The notes beneath the pieces were generated by a model. It ran no database searches. It was not told the origin of the DNA and was given only the letters and a program-made list of their open reading frames with translations. DNA of 64,000 bases from DASXMT01 sp963755985 (GTDB lineage Bacteria; Actinomycetota; Acidimicrobiia; Acidimicrobiales; RAAP-2). Both the position numbers and the translations under genes were made by a program. Below, piece by piece: positions 34,223 to 43,076 of this stretch. The DNA lies in the NCBI GenBank assembly GCA_963755985.1, contig CAVWLO010000005.1, forward strand, positions 62,001-126,000, read 5' to 3'. The first letter of the stretch is position 1, and every line of letters begins with the position of its first letter.

Positions 34223-35386
34223 TCAGCTCGATACCGCGACGTCCAACGCGCGACGCAGGTCGGCAATGAGATCCTCCGCATGCTCGAGCCCGACTGAGAT
34301 CCGCAGCAAGGCCGGATCGACGGCGAGGCTCGAGTCGGCCACCGACGCATGGGTCATGCGGTGGGGATGCTCGATCAGGGACTCCACCGCGCCGAGCGAC
34401 TCGGCCAGGGTGAACAGTGACGTCGATTCGGCTACGGCCAAGGCTTGGGACTCCCCACCTCGTACCGTGAACGACACCATGGCGCCGAACCGCCGCATCT
34501 GGGTGCGCGCCGCAGCGTGGCCACCGTGATCGGGCAGACCGGGGTAGTACACGTGGCTCACGGCCGGATGGGCAGCCAACGCCTCGACCACGCGGCTGGC
34601 ATTGTCGCACTGACGGTCCATTCGCACGGCCAAGGTCTTCAGGCCACGCAATACGAGGAAGCAGTCGAACGGTCCTGGGACTGCGCCGGCCGCATTCTGT
34701 AGAAAGGCGATCCGTCCGGCCAGCTCGGCGCTGGAGGTGGCAACGAAGCCGCCCACCACGTCGCTGTGACCGCCCAAGTACTTGGTTGTCGAATGGACGA
34801 CGATATCTGCACCGAGGGCCAGGGGCTGCTGCAGGTACGGAGTGGCGAAGGTGTTGTCCACCACCAGCAGAGCCCGGCGGGCATGAGCCACCTCGGCCAA
34901 CGCCTTGATATCGGCGATCCGCAGGAGCGGGTTCGAGGGGGTCTCGGCCCATACCATTCGAGTCGTGGGTTGCCATGCGGCCACTACGGCAGCCGGGCTC
35001 TCGACAGCCACCGGGCTGAAACTCAGGCCAGCCCGGGCGTGAACCTGGGACAGCAGCCGGTAGGTGCCCCCGTACACGTCGTTGCCGACCAGCACGTGGT
35101 CGCCCGGGTCGAGGAGGCGGAACGTCGCGTCTTCGGCGGCCAGGCCGCTCGAGAAGGCACTCCCGTAGTCTGCACCCTCCAGCGCGGCAAGACTGGCTTC
35201 GAGCGCGGTGCGAGTGGGATTGCCTGACCGGCTGTATTCGTATCCCTGGTGTTTGCCCACACCGGATTGGGCGAAGGTGGACGTCTGGTAGATCGGCGTG
35301 ACCAGCGCCCCGGTGGTGGGATCGGGTTCCTGCCCAGCGTGGACGGCAAGTGTTTCGAAGCGGTGTTCGCCGCGGTCTTCGCTCAT
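34223..35386 (-). CDS. metB: cystathionine gamma-synthase or gamma-lyase
   Basis: A 387-residue PLP enzyme of the Cys/Met metabolism family. The PLP lysine is K202 in VVHSTTKYLGGHSDVVGG; YSRSGNPTRTALE and the Tyr of GNDVYGGTYR bind the cofactor and neighbour subunit. As a synthase it joins O-acetyl- or O-succinylhomoserine to cysteine; as a lyase it cleaves cystathionine to cysteine. It starts 55 bases after the stop of the cystathionine beta-synthase gene on the same strand. That pairing favours reverse transsulfuration (Met to Cys), but the actinobacterial MetB is known to do both, so the direction is open. Confidence 0.9.
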   Translation of the reverse strand: MSEDRGEHRFETLAVHAGQEPDPTTGALVTPIYQTSTFAQSGVGKHQGYEYSRSGNPTRTALEASLAALEGADYGSAFSSGLAAEDATFRLLDPGDHVLVGNDVYGGTYRLLSQVHARAGLSFSPVAVESPAAVVAAWQPTTRMVWAETPSNPLLRIADIKALAEVAHARRALLVVDNTFATPYLQQPLALGADIVVHSTTKYLGGHSDVVGGFVATSSAELAGRIAFLQNAAGAVPGPFDCFLVLRGLKTLAVRMDRQCDNASRVVEALAAHPAVSHVYYPGLPDHGGHAAARTQMRRFGAMVSFTVRGGESQALAVAESTSLFTLAESLGAVESLIEHPHRMTHASVADSSLAVDPALLRISVGLEHAEDLIADLRRALDVAVSS

Positions 35387-35441
35387 CCCTCGTCCAGGGA
35401 TCCCTGCTGATCATCGGGGGTAGGCACGTGAGACGCCACCG

Positions 35442-37103
35442 CTACGTGCGGTCCAGAAAAGCCAGTAAGTCCGAACGGGTGAGGATTCCGATCGGGTGAC
35501 CACCGTCGACCACCAGCACGGCCGCCGAGGCCTGGAGGCGCTCGGCGACGCGGTCCACGCTCTCGCCCTGCCCGACGGTGGAGAGTGGCGGCTCCATCAT
35601 CGAACTGACCTGCTGGTCGAATATCTCGGGATGGTGAAGGCTTCGTTCGAGAATCAATCGGTCGGTGACCGATCCGACCACTTCAGCGAGGGCCAGCGGT
35701 GGTTCGGCCTTCACGACGGGAACCTGCGAAACGCCGAACTCCTCGAGGATCTCCACCGCGGCGCGCACGCTCTCGTCTGGGTGGACATGGACCAGAGGCG
35801 GCAGGCGGTGACCCTTGGTGGCCAGGATCGCTTCTGCTGTCTCTCCTCGGGACCTGACGAACCCATGGTCGGACATCCATCCATCGTCATAGAGCTTCGA
35901 GAGGTACCCCCGGCCCGAATCGGGGACGAGCACGAGGACGACGTCGTTGGGACCGAGTCGCTTGCCGACTTCCAGAGCGGCCCACACCGCCGTGCCCGTA
36001 GACCCCCCGGCCAGGATGCCCTCTTCCCTGGTGACTCTATGGGCCGTCAGGAAAGAGTTGCGATCGGAGACGGTGATCACCTCGTCGGCGATTCGGCGAT
36101 CGTAGGTGCTCGGCCAGAAGTCCTCGCCGATGCCCTCCACCAGATAGGGCCGACCTCCCCCGCCCGAGTAGATGGAGCCTTCGGGGTCAGCGGCAATCAC
36201 CTTAATCGCACGATTGCGGTCCTTCAGGTAGCGCCCGACGCCACTGATCGTGCCGCCCGTGCCCACCCCGGCGACGAAATGGGTGATCCGCCCGGCGGTC
36301 TGCATCCAGATCTCGGGACCAGTGGATTCCGAGTGTGCACGGGGATTGGCGGGATTGCCATATTGGTTGGGCTGGAAGGCGCCCGGCGTCGACGCGGTGA
36401 TCCGGTTGGCTACTGAGTAGTAGGAGTCAGGGTGCTTGGGCGAGACCGCGGTCGGGCAGATCACCACCTCGGCACCGAACGCTCGCAACAGTTGTCGCTT
36501 CTCCAGGGCGATCTTGTCGGGCATGGTGAAGATGCAGCGGTACCCGCGCTGTGCGGCCACCATGGCCAGTCCGACACCGGTGTTCCCCGACGTCGGTTCG
36601 ACGATCGTTCCACCCGGAGCGATCAACCCATCCGCCTCGGCATCGTCGATCATCAACATGGCGGGTCGGTCTTTGACGCTGCCGCCCGGGTTGAGGTACT
36701 CGAGCTTGGCCAGCAGGTGGCAGGGGAGATCGCGTCCGATGCGCTCGAGGCGAACGAGTGGGGTATGGCCGATGAGGTCGAGCACGCTGTCTGCGACCTC
36801 CATGGGTGGCCCGGGGTCGGTGATCGGGAAGACCTCCACACCGTGCGGCGCCACGACGGGGTCGTCGGTGAACAGCATGGTCGGGAGCCCAGCCTGGTGG
36901 ACCTCGGTGGCGATGGTCGTCGCCAGATCCGCATCGCCGATCACTCCTACCAGTCGGGGGATGGTTCCCCGCAGCTCCGCGATCAAAGTCGGTGACAGTT
37001 GCTTGCTCGGGATGTGAACGACACGATTCGAACGCCCGAGGAGCAGGCGGGGTGGTAGTGCCGATCCCCCCACCAGCAGTGCGTCGAGACGGGGAGGCAG
37101 CAC
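35442..37103 (-). CDS. cbs: cystathionine beta-synthase with possible N-terminal extension
   Basis: PLP-dependent synthase of serine plus homocysteine to cystathionine, with two C-terminal CBS domains. The core starts SVLDLIGHTPLVRLERI; the PLP Lys is in NPGGSVKDRPAM (K144 in the long form), SGNTGVGLAMVAAQRG and GVGTGGTISGVGRYL are the phosphate and substrate loops, and the last 120 residues (from LPPLVHVHPDESV) are the CBS pair. The frame is open for 100 codons before the usual start Met at 36803, and the GTG at 37103 has GGGAGG six bases upstream, while 36803 has none. The extension looks like a beta-alpha-beta unit (RLVGVIGDADLATTIATEVHQAG). If it is not real, the protein is 453 residues, the normal length. 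Confidence 0.88.
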   Translation of the reverse strand: MLPPRLDALLVGGSALPPRLLLGRSNRVVHIPSKQLSPTLIAELRGTIPRLVGVIGDADLATTIATEVHQAGLPTMLFTDDPVVAPHGVEVFPITDPGPPMEVADSVLDLIGHTPLVRLERIGRDLPCHLLAKLEYLNPGGSVKDRPAMLMIDDAEADGLIAPGGTIVEPTSGNTGVGLAMVAAQRGYRCIFTMPDKIALEKRQLLRAFGAEVVICPTAVSPKHPDSYYSVANRITASTPGAFQPNQYGNPANPRAHSESTGPEIWMQTAGRITHFVAGVGTGGTISGVGRYLKDRNRAIKVIAADPEGSIYSGGGGRPYLVEGIGEDFWPSTYDRRIADEVITVSDRNSFLTAHRVTREEGILAGGSTGTAVWAALEVGKRLGPNDVVLVLVPDSGRGYLSKLYDDGWMSDHGFVRSRGETAEAILATKGHRLPPLVHVHPDESVRAAVEILEEFGVSQVPVVKAEPPLALAEVVGSVTDRLILERSLHHPEIFDQQVSSMMEPPLSTVGQGESVDRVAERLQASAAVLVVDGGHPIGILTRSDLLAFLDRT

Positions 37104-37302
37104 CCTCAGCCTCCCGGTCGTTCTTCGGGCCGGGCCGTCACGCTCGGTCCATGTCCGGCGCCCGGTGGCCCGATATTCGGTCTCGGCATCCTGGAGGTAA
37201 TACCGGGGTCATAGTTCCCGATGCTAGCGATGACAGGCAGTGATCCTTCTTTCGTGCTCACCCGAGACACGGTCGGCGGATTGACTGGATAGCCTCGGCA
37301 CC

Positions 37303-37818
37303 ATGGAGACATGGGATGCCATCCGCGCTCGTCGCAATGTTCGGATCTACGACGATCGGGCGATCGCCCCCGAGCACCTCGATCGGATCCTCGAAGCGGG
37401 TCGGCGTTCGCCCTCGGCGTCGAACCGCCAGAAGTGGGACTTCGTCCTGGTCACCGATCCGGACCAGCTCCAGGCTCTCTCGAGGGTGTGGCAGGGTGCC
37501 GGTCATCTGGCCAGGGCGAAGGCGGCGATCGTCCTCGTCATCCCCGAGCCCGAGAGCGAGCGGTACCGGACGATCGATCAGTACGACCTGGGCCAAGCGA
37601 CCATGGCCATGATGCTAGCTGCCGCCGACCTCGGGATCGGGAGCGGCCATTCCGCCATCGGCGACCAAGACGGCTTCCGGCGGATCGTCGGAAACCCGAC
37701 GGACCACATCGGCGCGTACATGATCGCCCTCGGGTATCCGGCCGACCGGCCCCTGACGCCGATCGCCAAGCCCGATCGGCGCCCCTTCGACCAGGTGGTT
37801 CACCGCAATCGATGGTGA
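37303..37818 (+). CDS. nitroreductase-family protein
   Basis: A 171-residue short member of the FMN-dependent nitroreductase fold. The N-terminal FMN motif is IRARRNVRIYDDRAI and the second is AGRRSPSASNRQKWDFVLV; MMLAAADLGIGSGHSAIGDQDGF and ALGYPADRPL close the fold. It is divergent from the cystathionine beta-synthase gene with about 200 bases between, and converges on a broken flavin monooxygenase gene. Function open. Confidence 0.85.
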   Translation: METWDAIRARRNVRIYDDRAIAPEHLDRILEAGRRSPSASNRQKWDFVLVTDPDQLQALSRVWQGAGHLARAKAAIVLVIPEPESERYRTIDQYDLGQATMAMMLAAADLGIGSGHSAIGDQDGFRRIVGNPTDHIGAYMIALGYPADRPLTPIAKPDRRPFDQVVHRNRW

Positions 37819-37840
37819 TTGCCCCACGAGGCCCACGGTC

Positions 37841-38259
37841 TCACCACGCATGGGGTGGGCTGCGGTTCCCGGTGGTCGATCCGGTACCGGTACCGTTCCC
37901 GTCTCGTCTGCTTTTGAACTTCCGTCCGCCCGACCTCCCGAGGCCGAGATCCAGTCGCCCCGGATACACGGCATCGAGCAGCCCGAACTCCTCCCCACGG
38001 CGAGTGGTGTCCGATGGCCCATCTGCACCCCGCCCGACCCGACCCGGATCGTCTTGGTCGCCGCGGCCAAGAGCCCGATGACCAACGGTGGTGACGTGCC
38101 CGCCACTCCTGGGTTGAGGTGGTGCTCGGCCACCCAATAGCGGTGGTAGCCGAACCTCTTGACCTCACGAGCCAGGTCGATCGACCGGTGGAGGGCCTGA
38201 GCTGCGTTCGAGCCGGACGTGATAGGCACGAGATCGAGAACCGAGAGCAGTGCCGGCAT
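37841..38259 (-). pseudogene. N-terminal fragment of an LLM-class oxidoreductase, frameshifted
   Basis: The ATG shares a base with the metX stop (TGATG). It reads LSVLDLVPITSGSNAAQALHRS, then FGYHRYWVAEHHLNPGVAG and IRVGSGGVQMGHRTPLAV, a clear luciferase-like monooxygenase start of the MsnO8 type. In the C-run at 37993-37996 (plus strand) the frame changes; with one more base it continues EEFGLLDAVYPGRLDLGLGRSGGR and then runs into unrelated sequence and a stop. Nearly two-thirds of the protein (usual length about 330) is absent. It is a decayed third gene of the metY-metX operon. Confidence 0.7.
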
Positions 38260-39380
38260 CAGCGCAGCATCTCCTTGAGGATACGTCCCACTGTGTCCAC
38301 CTCGATGAGAAATCCGTCATGGCCGCTCAGGGAATCGATCACGCGGACGTCGGTCGGGCTGGGCAGGAGTCGGGCCAACTCGTATTGCGACGCAATCGGG
38401 TAGAGACGGTCCGTGGCGATACCGGCCACGGTGACCTCGGCCCTGATCCGACCCAAGGCCGAGGGGATGCCACCGCGACTCCGACCGACGTCATGATGGT
38501 TCATGGCTGCGCTCAGCACCACGTACGAGTTGGGATCGAAGCGGTGGGCGAGCTTGTCCCCATGGTGCCTCAGATAGGATTCCACCGAGTACGAGCCGCC
38601 GCGCAGGGGATCTCGCTCGCCGTTCGGGGCTCGTCCGAACCGGGTCTCGAGTTCGTCGGGTGTCCGATAGCTCACCTGCCCGATCCCTCGGGCGATGGCC
38701 ATACCCTCGAGCGGCCACCGGGGCTCGCCGTAGTAGTCACCACCGTGGAAGGCCGGGTCGGCTCGGATGGCCCGGATCTGAAGCGAGCACAGGGCGATCT
38801 GCTCCGCAGTAGCCGCCGCCCCCACGGCAAGCACCAGTGCACGCCGGACCCGATCGGGATGGCCGATGCACCATTCGAGGGCCCGCATGCCGCCCATCGA
38901 ACCGCCGATCACGCCGGCCCACTGCTGAATCCGGAGATGATCGGCCAGCGCCGCCTCGACCGTCACCTGGTCCCGGATGGTGACGGTGGGAAACCGTGAG
39001 CCGTAGGGCCTGGCATCGGGCGCCCCGGACGCCGGACCGGTCGTACCCCCACAGCCGCCGAGCACGTTCGGGCAGACCACGAAGCATCGATCGGTGTCGA
39101 TGGGCCCACCTGGACCGACCAGCCCGTCCCACCAACCTGGACTGGGGTGCGCCGGGCCGATCTTCCCGGCGGCATGCGAGTCACCGGTCAGGGCGTGGAG
39201 AACCAGCACCGCGTTGGTGGCGGTCGGATTCAGGGCACCCCAGGTCTCGTAGGCGACCGTGATTGCGTCGAGGTGCCCCCCGGCCTCGAGCTCGAGGCCG
39301 CCGTCGAACAGCGTTGCGTATGCACGATCTCCTGGGTCGTCCCGGAGAGCACTGGGCACAGGTGACGACAGATCGGTCAC
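38259..39380 (-). CDS. metX: homoserine O-acetyltransferase
   Basis: A 373-residue alpha/beta-hydrolase-fold enzyme that acetylates homoserine with acetyl-CoA, the first committed step of methionine synthesis. The nucleophile is Ser161 in GVIGGSMGGM, and the catalytic Asp/His are in the C-terminal DRLYPIASQ and SGHDGF. LHALTGDSHAAG and CPNVLGGCGGTTGP are family blocks. The GTG at 39380 overlaps the metY stop (GTGA); the long open frame upstream was rejected because it runs through metY. Product goes directly to MetY. Confidence 0.95.
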   Translation of the reverse strand: MTDLSSPVPSALRDDPGDRAYATLFDGGLELEAGGHLDAITVAYETWGALNPTATNAVLVLHALTGDSHAAGKIGPAHPSPGWWDGLVGPGGPIDTDRCFVVCPNVLGGCGGTTGPASGAPDARPYGSRFPTVTIRDQVTVEAALADHLRIQQWAGVIGGSMGGMRALEWCIGHPDRVRRALVLAVGAAATAEQIALCSLQIRAIRADPAFHGGDYYGEPRWPLEGMAIARGIGQVSYRTPDELETRFGRAPNGERDPLRGGSYSVESYLRHHGDKLAHRFDPNSYVVLSAAMNHHDVGRSRGGIPSALGRIRAEVTVAGIATDRLYPIASQYELARLLPSPTDVRVIDSLSGHDGFLIEVDTVGRILKEMLR

Positions 39381-40675
39381 ACGCCCTTGGCGGCGCGAAA
39401 CCCGGCTTCGAGGTCGGCGAGGATGTCGTCCAGGGACTCGAGCCCGACGCACAGGCGGACCAGGTCGGGTGTGACTCCGGCCGTCACCTGCTCGGCCTCG
39501 GACAGCTGTGAGTGGGTAGTGGAGGCCGGATGAATGGCGAGGCTGCGCACGTCGCCAACGTTGGCCAAATGGCTGAAGAGCTCGAGTCCCTCGATGAAGC
39601 GCTTTCCTGCCTCGGCTCCTCCAGTGATGCCAAAGGCCACGATCGCCCCGGCACCGTTGGGCAAGTACCGCAGCTGGCGCTGATGCCACGGGCTCGACTC
39701 GAGGCCGGCGTAGCTGACCCACGACACTTCGTCTCGGGACTCGAGCCATCGGGCCACCGCGGTGGCATTTTGGACGTGGCGCTCCATGCGGAGGCTGAGC
39801 GTCTCCAGTCCCTGTAGAAAGAGGAAGGAGTTGAGCGGGGCGATGGCCGGCCCCGTGTCCCGCAGGTACTGCAACCGTGCCTTCAGCACATAACGGGCGG
39901 GAAAGAGGGCTTCGGGCAGCTGGGAGAAGACCAGGCCGTGATAGCTGGGGTCGGGCTCGGTGAAGTTCGGGAACCGACCGCTCCCCTCGTAGTCGAAGGT
40001 ACCCCCGTCGACGATGATGCCGCCGATGGAGGTTCCGTGACCGCCGATGAACTTGGTGGCCGAGTGAACGACGATATCGGCACCGTGTCGAAGGGGCTGC
40101 GCCAGGTACGGCGTGGCCACCGTACTGTCTATGACCAGCGGTATGCCGTGCTCGTGGGCGATGGCAGAGACGGACTCGAAGTCGAGGATGTCGCCTCGGG
40201 GATTCCCGATCGTCTCGGCATAGAACGCCTTGGTGTCCGGCCCGATCGCCCCCCGCCATGCGTCAAGATCGTCGGGATCGTCGATGAACGTGACGCTGAC
40301 CCCCAGTTTCGGCAGCGTGTAGTGAAGGAGGTTGTACGTGCCTCCATAGAGGGAGGCCGAGGACACGATGTGGCCGCCGTTCTCGGCCAGATTCAGTAAG
40401 GCGATGGTCTCGGCCGCCTGCCCGCTGGCCACCGCCAATGCGGCCACTCCTCCTTCCAACGCCGCCACTCGCTCTTCGAACACCGCCTGGGTCGGATTCA
40501 TGATCCGGGTGTAGATGTTGCCCAGTTCCTCCAGGCCGAAGAGTGCGGCCGCGTGCGAGGTGTCGCGGAAGGTGTAGCTGGTCGTTTGATAGATCGGCAC
40601 TGCTCGTGCCCCGGTGGTGGGGTCGGGCACTGCGCCGGCGTGGATCTGCCGAGTTTCGAATCCCCAGTCGGCCAT
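39377..40675 (-). CDS. metY: O-acetylhomoserine sulfhydrylase
   Basis: A 432-residue PLP enzyme that joins O-acetylhomoserine with sulfide to homocysteine. The PLP Lys is K208 in VVHSATKFIGGHGTS; GNIYTRIMNPTQAVFEERVAALEGG and SASLYGGTYNLL are typical of MetY and longer than in MetB. GAGGAG is well placed before the ATG at 40675. It is transcribed with metX (overlap GTGA), giving homoserine to homocysteine by direct sulfhydrylation. A good -35/-10 pair lies upstream at 40714-40742. I saw no SAM riboswitch in the leader. Confidence 0.95.
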   Translation of the reverse strand: MADWGFETRQIHAGAVPDPTTGARAVPIYQTTSYTFRDTSHAAALFGLEELGNIYTRIMNPTQAVFEERVAALEGGVAALAVASGQAAETIALLNLAENGGHIVSSASLYGGTYNLLHYTLPKLGVSVTFIDDPDDLDAWRGAIGPDTKAFYAETIGNPRGDILDFESVSAIAHEHGIPLVIDSTVATPYLAQPLRHGADIVVHSATKFIGGHGTSIGGIIVDGGTFDYEGSGRFPNFTEPDPSYHGLVFSQLPEALFPARYVLKARLQYLRDTGPAIAPLNSFLFLQGLETLSLRMERHVQNATAVARWLESRDEVSWVSYAGLESSPWHQRQLRYLPNGAGAIVAFGITGGAEAGKRFIEGLELFSHLANVGDVRSLAIHPASTTHSQLSEAEQVTAGVTPDLVRLCVGLESLDDILADLEAGFRAAKGV

Positions 40676-40713
40676 GTTCACTGTCTCCTCGGATTGCCTC
40701 AGGTTGTCGACCA

Positions 40714-40742
40714 AGGTTAAACCGCTAAAGTTGATGTATCAA
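40714..40742 (-). promoter_or_regulatory. sigma-70-like promoter of metY-metX
   Basis: Read on the minus strand, TTGATA (40742-40737) and TAACCT (40719-40714) are separated by exactly 17 bases, and the -10 box ends 38 bases before the metY ATG. The stretch is much more AT-rich than its surroundings. This is the clearest housekeeping-type promoter I saw in the window. Confidence 0.6.
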
Positions 40743-40833
40743 GTAGGGTTTTAGGCCGAGGCACGTCCCGCCGGCCGCACCTTCGCCAGACCCCACCCCA
40801 CCAGGCACGCCACCCAGGAAGGACCCCTGGACC

Positions 40834-42444
40834 ATGAGCAAACCACGCAAGCAGATCCATCTGGCCGCCCACTTCCCCGGCGTGAACAACACCACCGTGT
40901 GGAGCGACCCCAGGGCGGGAAGCCACATCGAGTTCAGCTCGTTCGTCCACTTGGCCCAGACGGCCGAACGGGCCAAGTTCGACTTCCTGTTCCTGGCCGA
41001 GGGGCTTCGGCTGCGGGAGCAGAACGGGCTCATTTACGACTTGGACGTGGTCGGCCGACCCGATACCTTCACTGTGCTCGCCGCGCTGGCCGCCGTCACC
41101 GACCGTCTCGGACTGACCGGGCACGATCAATTCCACCTTCAACGAGCCCTATGAAGTGGCGCGCCGGTTCGCCAGCCTCGACCACCTCTCCGGCGGGCGC
41201 TCGGCCTGGAATGTCGTCACGTCGTGGGACGCGTTCACCGGTCAGAACTTCCGGCGCGGCGGCTTCCTGGCCCAAGACGAGCGCTACGCCCGGGCCGAGC
41301 AGTTCCTGCGTACCACCTGGGAGCTGTTCGACTCGTGGCACGGTGACGAGATCGTGGCCGACAAGGAATCGGGCAGATTCCTTCGTGAGCCAAACGTCGG
41401 TGCCTTCGAGCACCACGACGGCCATTTCGACATCGCCGGACAATTCAACGTTCCCCGGTCCCCGCAGGGACGCCCGGTCATCTTTCAGGCCGGCGATTCG
41501 AACGAGGGGCGTGAGTTCGCCGCGTCCGCTGCCGACGTCATCTTCGGGCGGCACGCCACCTTGAAAGAGGGCAAGGCCTTCTACGCCGACGCCATTGCCA
41601 CCCTCGACTACGTCACCGTTGGCCGAGGCGGATGGCGGGCCCAGGTCTCCCGCTCAGCCGACGCCGCCCTGTTCGGCCGACGACAGACGCCGGTCTTTTC
41701 GATCGCCGACTACAAGAAGCCCGAGGTCCAGGCAGCGGTGGGTGAGTATTTCGACGAAGCAGCCGACTATGTCGAAGTGGTGCGCCGCCTCTGGGACAGC
41801 TGGGAGGACGACGCCGAGATCCAGATGTGGCCACCGGGCGGTTCATCGACCGGGACAAGTTGCACTACGTGGACTTCGAGGGTAGGTGGTTCCGCGTGAG
41901 GGGACCCTCCATCGTCCCACGCCCGCCACAGGGCCAGCCCCTGGTGACGGCGCCCGCCCATGCCACTATTCCCTACCGGTTCGGGGCCCGGTCGGCCGAC
42001 GTCGTCTACGTGACACCGACCGATGCATCCGACGCGCTCGTGATCACCCAGGAGATCCGGGCCGAGCAAGAGGCCGCCGGGCGGGCCGGCGAGCTCGTCC
42101 ACGTGTTCGGTGACATCGTTGTCTTTCTCGACGGGACCAAGGCGTCGGCGCTCGAGCGGAAGGCCCGTCTGGACGAACGAGCCGGATACAAGTACCGGAG
42201 CGACGCCCTCGTGTTTACCGGTACGCCGGCCGAGCTCGCCGACCTGCTGCAGGCCTGGCAATGGGCCGGCCTGTCCGGATTCCGACTGCGTCCCGGCACG
42301 ATCCCCCATGATCTGGAGGCCATCACCCGCACCCTGGTCCCCGAGCTGCAATACCGAGGGGCCTTCCGCACGCACTATGAGGCGAGCACGCTGCGAGGTC
42401 TGCTCGGTCTGGGTCGACCGGAGAACCGGTACGCGACGGCCTAG
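40834..42444 (+). pseudogene. chimeric flavin-dependent monooxygenase (two genes fused), two frameshifts
   Basis: The first part matches an NtaA/DszA-type FMNH2 monooxygenase from its start (KQIHLAAHFPGVNNTTVW) to about 41585 (ADVIFGRHATLKEGKAFYADA). Then, in frame, it continues IATLDYVTVGRGGWRAQVSRSADAALFGRR, which belongs to the middle of a different LLM protein, and runs to its normal end. The WDSWEDD, GRWFRVRGPSIVPRPPQGQP block then repeats what the first part already had (FDSWHGDE, FNVPRSPQGRPV). So two adjacent paralogues were joined by an internal deletion. A G too many at 41119-41121 and a base missing near 41822 also break the frame. It precedes an FMN reductase gene. Confidence 0.75.
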
Positions 42445-42534
42445 GGCACGCTTGCGTCAACGAAAAGCAGGAAACGATGAGACAACCGAAACCACAGCCA
42501 CTGTGCTACAGCACGGTCAGAGAGTAGGGGCGTC

Positions 42535-43047
42535 ATGCCGACACGTATCGCCGTAGTGGTCGGAAACCCCAAGCCGGCGTCGCGGACGCTGGGTGTCGCC
42601 GTCGCGACGGCCGACGTGCTGGCCACTGTGTTCGATGAGGCTTCCGATCGCCTGGTCGTCGACTTGGCCAACTACGGGCCGGAGCTCTTCGACTGGGGCT
42701 CCGAGCGGGCCACGCATGTTTGCGACGAGGTGGCTGCGTCTGACCTCATCGTTGTCGCGTCGCCCACGTACAAGGCTACCTACACGGGATTGTTGAAGGC
42801 GTTCTTCGATCGCTACGGAAACCGTGCGCTCGAGGGGAGGGTGGCCCTGCCCCTGATGACCGGCGCGGCCCAGGTTCATGCCCTGGCCCCCGAGGTCCAT
42901 CTGCGTCCGCTGCTGGTCGAGCTCGGTGCCGTGACCCCCACCCGCGGACTGTACGTGACCGAGCCGGAAATGGCCGATCTCGCCACCGTGCTCGACGGCT
43001 GGGCCGCTGGCGCCCTGCCGGAGATCGCCCGGTTCTTCCAGTCGTGA
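42535..43047 (+). CDS. NAD(P)H-dependent FMN reductase
   Basis: A 170-residue flavodoxin-like reductase of the SsuE/MsuE kind. FMN-binding motifs are VVGNPKPASRTLG at residues 8-20 and SPTYKATYTGLLKAFFDRYG around residue 80. It makes free FMNH2 for two-component monooxygenases such as the one directly upstream, where the pair would release sulfite or oxidise sulfur compounds. The monooxygenase gene is broken, so in this strain the reductase may serve the similar enzyme at 10780-12134 or none. Confidence 0.88.
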   Translation: MPTRIAVVVGNPKPASRTLGVAVATADVLATVFDEASDRLVVDLANYGPELFDWGSERATHVCDEVAASDLIVVASPTYKATYTGLLKAFFDRYGNRALEGRVALPLMTGAAQVHALAPEVHLRPLLVELGAVTPTRGLYVTEPEMADLATVLDGWAAGALPEIARFFQS

Positions 43048-43076
43048 GAGGCTTCCGCTTGGCTTAGGATGCACCA

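Noticed and set aside
39381..40259. Upstream extension of the metX frame (to 666 codons)
   Set aside because: It runs through metY in another frame and is not family-like; the GTG overlap at 39380 gives the normal MetX length.
40676..40833. SAM riboswitch in the metY leader
   Set aside because: I looked for the conserved helix and loop pattern and saw only a sigma-70-like promoter and a short leader.
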